The notes beneath the pieces were generated by a model. It saw only the letters and a program-made list of their open reading frames with translations. It was not told the DNA's origin and did not search any database. From an uncultured Phycisphaerales bacterium (GTDB taxonomy: Bacteria > Planctomycetota > Phycisphaerae > Phycisphaerales > UBA1924), in assembly GCA_937871415.1 (NCBI GenBank), contig CALMQD010000286.1, positions 1 to 10,270 of the forward strand: a DNA stretch of 10,270 nt, written 5' to 3'. Position 1 is the stretch's first letter. The number at the start of each line of letters is the position of its first letter. Made by a program: the position numbers and the translations under genes. Positions 6,157 through 10,270 of the stretch are shown here, piece by piece.

Positions 6157-7065
6157 ATGTCCCGTGGCGGCACGTTTCAGTCACCCCGTTCGCCCGCCGG
6201 TCCACCATCGGCGGACGAACTTTCAGCGCAACTGACTGATTGCCATGATGTTAGCGATGATCCCGGGAGGGTGGAGGGGCCACAGGTCGCGGCGGAGGTC
6301 GAGGCCAAGCCCACGCCCCTGTTCCGGTTCGATCCGGGTTGGCTGTTCCTGATCTCGGGGTTGGTCATTGTCGCGGCGGTGGTGCTCATCCCCGCGCAGC
6401 ACGACCTGGACGAGGCGCGCTGGCAGCGGGACCGGGCGCTCGCGATCGAGCAGCATCGGACGGAGCGATTGAGCCGGTACGGCGCCTATCTCGCGGCGCT
6501 GCGGCAGGATGATCCGTGCGTGTTGTTGTCGCTGGCGGCGACGCAGTTGAACCTGTCGCCGCGTGATCGCGTGCCGCTGGATGAGCGGACGGAGATCGCG
6601 CGGACGTCGGCGTCGGTGTTCCCGAACCTGGAGCCGGGTCCGCTGGTGTTGCCGCCCAAGCCGCGTGCTTCCGACGTTCGGAACCGGCAGAACCTGTCGA
6701 TCCTGGAGCGTCTGTCGATCAACAACACATCGCGCTTGTGGCTGATCGCGGGGGGGATGATGTGCGTGCTGCTGGGGCTGTTGCCGACGGGCGCGCGCGG
6801 GCGCGTGGGGCGCGTGGCGGGGACGCTCGCGGGGTCGGCGGTGCTGACGGCGGAGGCGGCGCTGAGCGAGGCGGGGCAGAGCGTCAGCAAGGCGCGTGTG
6901 AAGTGGTCGCGCGCGACGGCGGCGGTCGAACCGGAAGAGCCGTACGAGCCCGAGTGGGACGGCGAGCCGGACGAAGGCGAAGAGGTCGAGGCGGTCGAAG
7001 AGTTCGAAGACGACGGCCTGGGCCCTGAAGGGACACGGATCATCCCGCGCGATCAGCGGGCCTGA
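6157..7065 (+). CDS. Two-TM membrane protein of unknown function with acidic C-terminal tail
   Basis: This is a 302-residue protein not recognised as a named family. Residues 1-58 are polar and probably disordered. TM1 is about 61-79 (GWLFLISGLVIVAAVVLIP). Residues 81-118 are a charged helical stretch (DLDEARWQRDRALAIEQHR) likely to form a coiled coil. Residues 119-193 are soluble and include SLAATQLNLSP, which looks like a conserved core. TM2 is about 194-210 (LWLIAGGMMCVLLGLLP). The tail from 258 to 289 is very acidic (EPEEPYEPEWDGEPDEGEE). The layout places the 80-193 segment on one side of the membrane and both ends on the other. It diverges from feoA across 181 bases, but nothing ties it to iron uptake. 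Its last 13 bases overlap the end of the convergent glycosyltransferase gene. The ATG start has no Shine-Dalgarno. Coding is supported by composition and by the clean TM and charge pattern. Confidence 0.75.
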   Translation: MSRGGTFQSPRSPAGPPSADELSAQLTDCHDVSDDPGRVEGPQVAAEVEAKPTPLFRFDPGWLFLISGLVIVAAVVLIPAQHDLDEARWQRDRALAIEQHRTERLSRYGAYLAALRQDDPCVLLSLAATQLNLSPRDRVPLDERTEIARTSASVFPNLEPGPLVLPPKPRASDVRNRQNLSILERLSINNTSRLWLIAGGMMCVLLGLLPTGARGRVGRVAGTLAGSAVLTAEAALSEAGQSVSKARVKWSRATAAVEPEEPYEPEWDGEPDEGEEVEAVEEFEDDGLGPEGTRIIPRDQRA

Positions 7066-8705
7066 GCGCCGCCCTGGGTTGCACTTGATGGAGCGGCCGA
7101 AGGCTGCTGAGCGTTCTCGGCGCGCGGCGGCACATCGACGAGCGCCCATTCGTAACGTCCGACGCGTCCGCGGGCGCGTTCGAGCAGATCGGCAATGGAC
7201 AGGCCCAGGCTCGCCGCGAGCGCGGGACGTTCGTCGTGGCCCTCGTCGATGCGGAGCGCGTACGTGACCGACGAGGCCTGGTCGCGCTCGATCACGGGCT
7301 TGAGCGACCAGTCTTCGCTGACGGGCTTCTTCCAGAGCACGCGCGGCGGCGGTTTGGAGAGCATGCTCAGACGCGCGGCCAGCAGAATGTCCGGGCGGGC
7401 CTCGATGAGGCCGTCGGCGATGATCACGGGCGGGAAATGCGCGGCGATTTCTTCGCCCGCTTCACGCCCGGCCTGCGCTTCCTGACGGTGCGCGAAGAGG
7501 TAGGCGCTGACGAGCGCGCCGAGCGACAGGAGAACGACCCACGCGTGGCCGCGGCCCAGGAGCAGGAGGCGGGCGATCCGGCGGCGCCGCTCGCCGAAGT
7601 CGCCGAGCCCGAGGACCACGTAGCCGACGGCACCGGGCAGGAGCACCGTGGCGGGGAGCAGGTAGCGCGGATTGCTGACTCCGGTTGCGGAATAGGTGAG
7701 CGCGGAGAGGCACCACGCGATCGCGAGCAGGCGTGCGACGGTGCGGGCGCGGCTCAGGGTTGGGTTGGCCGCGGCTTCGGCCCGGGCGTCGCGACCGGGG
7801 ATGAAGACGAGCGCGAGGCTGACGGGCGCGGCGGAGGCGAGCGCGATGAAGGGGGCGCTGAAAACGCCGGCGATGTCGGTCCAGAGAAACGCGCCGGTCT
7901 CGTGGACCGCGGTCGGACCGTCGTTGAGCGACCAGATGTGCCGCACGAGCAGGAAGGCGCCCGCGCATCCGATCGTTGCGGCGACGAGGGGTTTGATCCC
8001 ATCGCGCAGGGGGTGCGGGGTGTCCGCGTCGCGCCGGATCACGAAGCACGCGCCGAGGACGCCCAGGAGGACGGGCAGCGAGGCCGCGCCCTTGGTGATG
8101 CCGGCGATGAAGCAGCCGGCGGCGACGAGCGCGAGCAGGAAGATGCGCGACACCCACGAAGGGCGTGCGATCGTGCGGGGCAGGAGAAGCGTGACGAGCG
8201 CGAGCGCGGCCCACTGCGTTCCCAGGAGCAGGAGCATCTCGATCTCGGCGGTGCGTCCCGGACCGCCCGGGAGCCACAGGAGCGGCAGGAGCGCTTGCGC
8301 CAGACCGACGCTCAAGGCCGCGGCGTTGGCACGCGGGCCGGGAGCGGCGCTCGCGGGGTCGTTGAACCAGCGCCGGGCGAAGAGGTAGGCCGAGCAAGCG
8401 GCGACGGCCGCGGAGAGTGCGCTGACGGCGCGGGCGGACCAGGTGGAGAATCCAAAGGTCTGGAGGAAGAGCGCGATCGCCCAGGCGATGCCCGGCGGCT
8501 TGCGGATGTATCCGCGCTCGAACATTTCCGACACCGTGAAGTCGCCCAACCGGGCCATCGTCCACGCGGGGACGACGCGGTGGCCTTCGCTCGCGGCGAA
8601 CCAGGCGGTGCCGAGCCAGGGGAGGTAGACGAGCGCGCAGACGACGATCACCAGCGCCAGCGACCGCATGATGAGCGAGGTTTCCAGGCCCGGGGTCTTG
8701 GTCAT
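7053..8705 (-). CDS. GT39/ArnT-like polyprenyl-phosphate-sugar glycosyltransferase, integral membrane
   Basis: This 550-residue protein has about twelve hydrophobic segments between residues 11 and 405 and a soluble C-terminal part (about 407-550). It has the layout of the PMT/ArnT (GT39/GT83) superfamily: after the first TM, an acidic loop residue in SEGHRVVPAW (39-48, Glu40) takes the place of the usual D/E, then IRKPPGIAW (67-75) matches the KPP motif, and NPRYLLP (345-351) matches the conserved Y-LLP region. Such enzymes use a lipid-phosphate-linked sugar to glycosylate lipid A, proteins or glycans on the outer face of the inner membrane. It follows lpxD by 29 bases on the same strand, which favours a lipid A or envelope role, but the acceptor is not proven. 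The ATG at 8705 is chosen because the open frame further upstream (to 8993) is an Arg-rich shadow of lpxD. The Shine-Dalgarno is weak at best. The 3' end overlaps the convergent gene by 13 bases. Confidence 0.85.
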   Translation of the reverse strand: MTKTPGLETSLIMRSLALVIVVCALVYLPWLGTAWFAASEGHRVVPAWTMARLGDFTVSEMFERGYIRKPPGIAWAIALFLQTFGFSTWSARAVSALSAAVAACSAYLFARRWFNDPASAAPGPRANAAALSVGLAQALLPLLWLPGGPGRTAEIEMLLLLGTQWAALALVTLLLPRTIARPSWVSRIFLLALVAAGCFIAGITKGAASLPVLLGVLGACFVIRRDADTPHPLRDGIKPLVAATIGCAGAFLLVRHIWSLNDGPTAVHETGAFLWTDIAGVFSAPFIALASAAPVSLALVFIPGRDARAEAAANPTLSRARTVARLLAIAWCLSALTYSATGVSNPRYLLPATVLLPGAVGYVVLGLGDFGERRRRIARLLLLGRGHAWVVLLSLGALVSAYLFAHRQEAQAGREAGEEIAAHFPPVIIADGLIEARPDILLAARLSMLSKPPPRVLWKKPVSEDWSLKPVIERDQASSVTYALRIDEGHDERPALAASLGLSIADLLERARGRVGRYEWALVDVPPRAENAQQPSAAPSSATQGGAQAR

Positions 8706-8734
8706 GCCCGTCTCGTCGCGCGGGGTGGGCAAGG

Positions 8735-9874
8735 TCAGTGGTGTCCGGGGCGCTGGTCCACCCAGCCGGCGCGGCGGGCGGCGCGCTTGAGTTCGTCGAT
8801 GTCGCGGTAGATCTCGGGGAGGCGTCGCATGATGGCGTACGCGCGCATCTGTTCCTTGTGCGGCCCGGCGGGCGAACCGAAGTGAACCTCGCCGGGCGGG
8901 ACGTCGCTGATGACGCCGGACTTGGCGCTGACGGTCGCGCGAGCGCCGACGTTGATGCCGTCGGCGATGCCGACGTGCCCGGCGATGATGCACCCGTCGC
9001 CGATGACAGCCGAGCCGCCGATGCCGGTCACGCCGCAGATGACGCAGGCGCGTCCGATGCGGACGTTGTGCCCGATCTGCACGAGGTTGTCGATCTTGGT
9101 GCCGTCACCGATGACGGTCGCGCCGAACTTGCCGCGGTCGATGCAGGAGTTGGCGCCGACCTCGACGGCGTTGCCGACTTGGACGGTGCCGATGTGCGGG
9201 ATCTTGATGAGGCCGCGCCCCGCGGGGTCGGGCCGGTATCCGAAGCCGTCGGCGCCGATGGTGATGTTGGCGTGCAGGATCGACTGAGCGCCGATGGTGC
9301 AGCGGTCGTAGATCACGACGCCCGCGTGCAGCACGCTGCCCGGGCCGATGGCGACGTGCGCGCCGAGCGTGACTCTCGGATGGAGCACGACGTGATCGGC
9401 GATGCGGCAGTGGGGGCCGACGATGCAGTGTGCGCCGATGCGGGCGGAGGGCGCGACGGTCGCCGTGGGATCGATGATCGCCGTCGGGTGCACGCCCGGG
9501 TCGGGCTGGTGCCACTTGGGCGAGAACATCGACAGGACTTTGATCATCGCCAGGTCGGCGTCGTCGACGCGGATGATCGCGCGCGTCGCCGGGTCGTGCC
9601 CGCCGAGCGGGATGTCGCGCGTGACGAGCACGGCGGTGGCTTTCGAATCCGCCCACGCCTTGGCGAACTTGGCGGAACGGACAAAGGTCAGTGTTCCCGG
9701 CGTCGCGTCGTCCAATCCGCCCAGATTGGTAATGACCAGGTCCGGCGACCCCTCCAGCGTTCCCCCGAGGGCCTGCGCCAGCGTGCCGGTGGTGGTGCTG
9801 GTGGCGGGGTGGGGGCCGCTCGGGGCGTGAGCGGAAGTTGGGGGCGACGATGCGGGAGCGGTCGGGGAGGACAT
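8735..9874 (-). CDS. lpxD: UDP-3-O-acylglucosamine N-acyltransferase LpxD
   Basis: This 379-residue cytosolic enzyme catalyses the third step of lipid A synthesis, moving a 3-hydroxyacyl group from ACP to UDP-3-O-acylglucosamine. An N-terminal LpxD domain (about 30-115, with LDDATPGTLTFVRSAKF at 54-70) precedes a left-handed beta-helix of hexapeptide repeats (about 128-325, many [IV]GxxxxI/V turns). GADGFGY (207-213), the catalytic His269 in QIGHNVRIG (266-274), and FGSPA (332-336) are all present, followed by the C-terminal helix. It is longer than the 341-residue E. coli enzyme, mostly because of a Ser/Pro/Ala-rich extension of about 28 residues at the start. The ATG at 9874 has no Shine-Dalgarno but lies 6 bases after TAGAAT, which suggests a leaderless mRNA from this start. 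It probably heads an operon with the glycosyltransferase. Its presence implies an LPS-type outer membrane, though the other lpx genes are not in the window. Confidence 0.96.
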   Translation of the reverse strand: MSSPTAPASSPPTSAHAPSGPHPATSTTTGTLAQALGGTLEGSPDLVITNLGGLDDATPGTLTFVRSAKFAKAWADSKATAVLVTRDIPLGGHDPATRAIIRVDDADLAMIKVLSMFSPKWHQPDPGVHPTAIIDPTATVAPSARIGAHCIVGPHCRIADHVVLHPRVTLGAHVAIGPGSVLHAGVVIYDRCTIGAQSILHANITIGADGFGYRPDPAGRGLIKIPHIGTVQVGNAVEVGANSCIDRGKFGATVIGDGTKIDNLVQIGHNVRIGRACVICGVTGIGGSAVIGDGCIIAGHVGIADGINVGARATVSAKSGVISDVPPGEVHFGSPAGPHKEQMRAYAIMRRLPEIYRDIDELKRAARRAGWVDQRPGHH

Positions 9875-9880
9875 AAAGCC

Positions 9881-9886
9881 ATTCTA
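9881..9886 (-). promoter_or_regulatory. -10 box of lpxD, leaderless arrangement
   Basis: TAGAAT on the minus strand matches TATAAT at five of six positions and ends 6 bases before the lpxD ATG. This predicts transcription starting at or beside the start codon. The -35 region is weak: TCGGAA, 16 bases upstream, matches TTGACA at three of six positions. Confidence 0.5.
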
Positions 9887-10202
9887 CGACAAAGGGACAC
9901 GATTCCGAGGGGCATGGAATTCGCGTAAAGGGGGGAGGGAACGGGGCTCTCACGGGTGGCCGCGGGTCGTTCCGGCCCCAATGGCCAGTGCGAGCCATGC
10001 TCACTGGCAACATCTGGCCACGACTGGCTTGGAGTAGGCAGCGAAACGCACTCGGTTCTCGACGGGGTCGGGTGAAACGCGGGCGCGGCGGCCGTTAGAA
10101 CAGGGCTGGCAAGGGTTTGGGGGCAGGCGCTGGGCGGGTGCTGCGGGTCACATGCTTTGGCCCGGCGTTTGCAAAAGGCGGGAGCAAGGGGGAACAAATA
10201 CT
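9887..10202. other. Intergenic region with no convincing protein gene
   Basis: About 316 bases upstream of lpxD hold no coding frame with recognisable protein features. Long minus-strand frames across it are Pro/Ser/Ala/Arg-rich GC artefacts. TGGCCA occurs twice (9982-9987 and 10015-10020) and ACTGGC twice (10003-10008 and 10023-10028). A G-rich stretch follows at 10100-10195. A candidate hairpin is listed separately. The region may hold the start of a plus-strand transcript that ends at the terminator at 10224-10264. Confidence 0.5.
9984..10008. repeat. Inverted repeat upstream of lpxD
   Basis: GCCAGT (9984-9989) pairs with ACTGGC (10003-10008), and GAGC (9992-9995) with GCTC (9999-10002). 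There is a CAT loop and one 2-base bulge (9990-9991), giving ten base pairs. It has no T-run, so it is not an intrinsic terminator. It could be an operator or part of a structured RNA. Confidence 0.4.
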
Positions 10203-10220
10203 GAAGCACGCGTGTGCTTC
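10203..10220 (+). repeat. Hairpin immediately before the right-edge terminator
   Basis: GAAGCAC and GTGCTTC form a perfect 7-bp stem with a GCGT tetraloop. It ends 3 bases before the terminator stem at 10224, giving two tandem hairpins on one transcript. The pair could be the 3' end of a small RNA or a leader structure. Confidence 0.5.
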
Positions 10221-10223
10221 GAG

Positions 10224-10264
10224 CCGCCTGATCCGTCACGGACCGGATGAGGCGGATTTTCTTT
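10224..10264 (+). terminator. Rho-independent terminator on the plus strand, no visible gene upstream
   Basis: CCGCCT (10224-10229) pairs with AGGCGG (10250-10255). After a single G-G mismatch, ATCCG (10231-10235) pairs with CGGAT (10244-10248) around an 8-base loop. ATTTTCTTT follows. The minus strand has no T-run beyond the stem. The only plus-strand sequence in front of it is noncoding, so it ends either a small RNA or a leader transcript for a gene beyond base 10270. Confidence 0.75.
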
Positions 10265-10270
10265 GGACCC

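Noticed and set aside
7236..8810. Plus-strand open frame of 524 codons opposite the glycosyltransferase gene
   Set aside because: The Gln/Glu/Arg/Gly-rich composition has no domain, whereas the minus-strand frame has a regular TM pattern and GT39 motifs.
9688..10239. Minus-strand open frame extending upstream of lpxD, possibly a separate gene
   Set aside because: It is Pro/Ser/Ala/Arg-rich without motifs and overlaps the lpxD N-terminus in another frame. It is best explained by low stop-codon frequency at high GC.

Overview
The window is about 70% GC and appears to be a chromosomal segment of a planctomycete, most likely from the Phycisphaerae. This assignment is an inference. It rests on the GC-rich coding style, a secreted protein ending in dockerin-like D-x-S/T-x-D-G repeats of the kind common in that group, an lpxD gene, and the near absence of Shine-Dalgarno sequences before start codons. 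No insertion sequence, phage gene, CRISPR array, tRNA or rRNA was found.

Layout from left to right. (1) Bases 1-119 hold the glutamine-rich C-terminus of a plus-strand gene, closed by a strong intrinsic terminator at 154-198. (2) Bases 232-2364, minus strand, encode a secreted ADP-ribosylglycohydrolase-fold enzyme with an apparent beta-sandwich region and a C-terminal dockerin-like module. (3) Divergent from it, bases 2454-3407, plus strand, hold a PfkB-family sugar or nucleoside kinase split by one in-frame TAG at codon 159, where the family normally has Trp. (4) A 60-base convergent gap carries a G12 tract. (5) Bases 5975-3468, minus strand, hold a feoA-feoB ferrous iron uptake operon. FeoA is unusually cysteine-rich. 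Its leader has a hairpin and a clear ribosome binding site, and an AT-rich palindrome lies in the likely promoter. (6) Bases 6157-7065, plus strand, encode an unrecognised two-TM protein with a helical linker and an acidic tail. (7) Bases 9874-7053, minus strand, hold lpxD followed 29 bases later by a GT39/ArnT-like membrane glycosyltransferase, a probable lipid A or envelope glycan operon. Its 3' end overlaps the two-TM gene tail to tail by 13 bases. (8) Bases 9875-10270 contain no convincing protein gene, but have an lpxD promoter candidate, hairpins, and a plus-strand intrinsic terminator with no visible gene in front of it.

The genes form independent units: envelope lipid/glycan synthesis, Fe(II) uptake, carbohydrate or nucleoside phosphorylation, and a secreted glycosidase-like enzyme. 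Nothing here is a clearly new system. The points most worth a second look are the kinase nonsense codon, the exported ADP-ribosylglycohydrolase fold, the cysteine-rich FeoA, the recurring leaderless-type starts, and the orphan terminator at the right edge.
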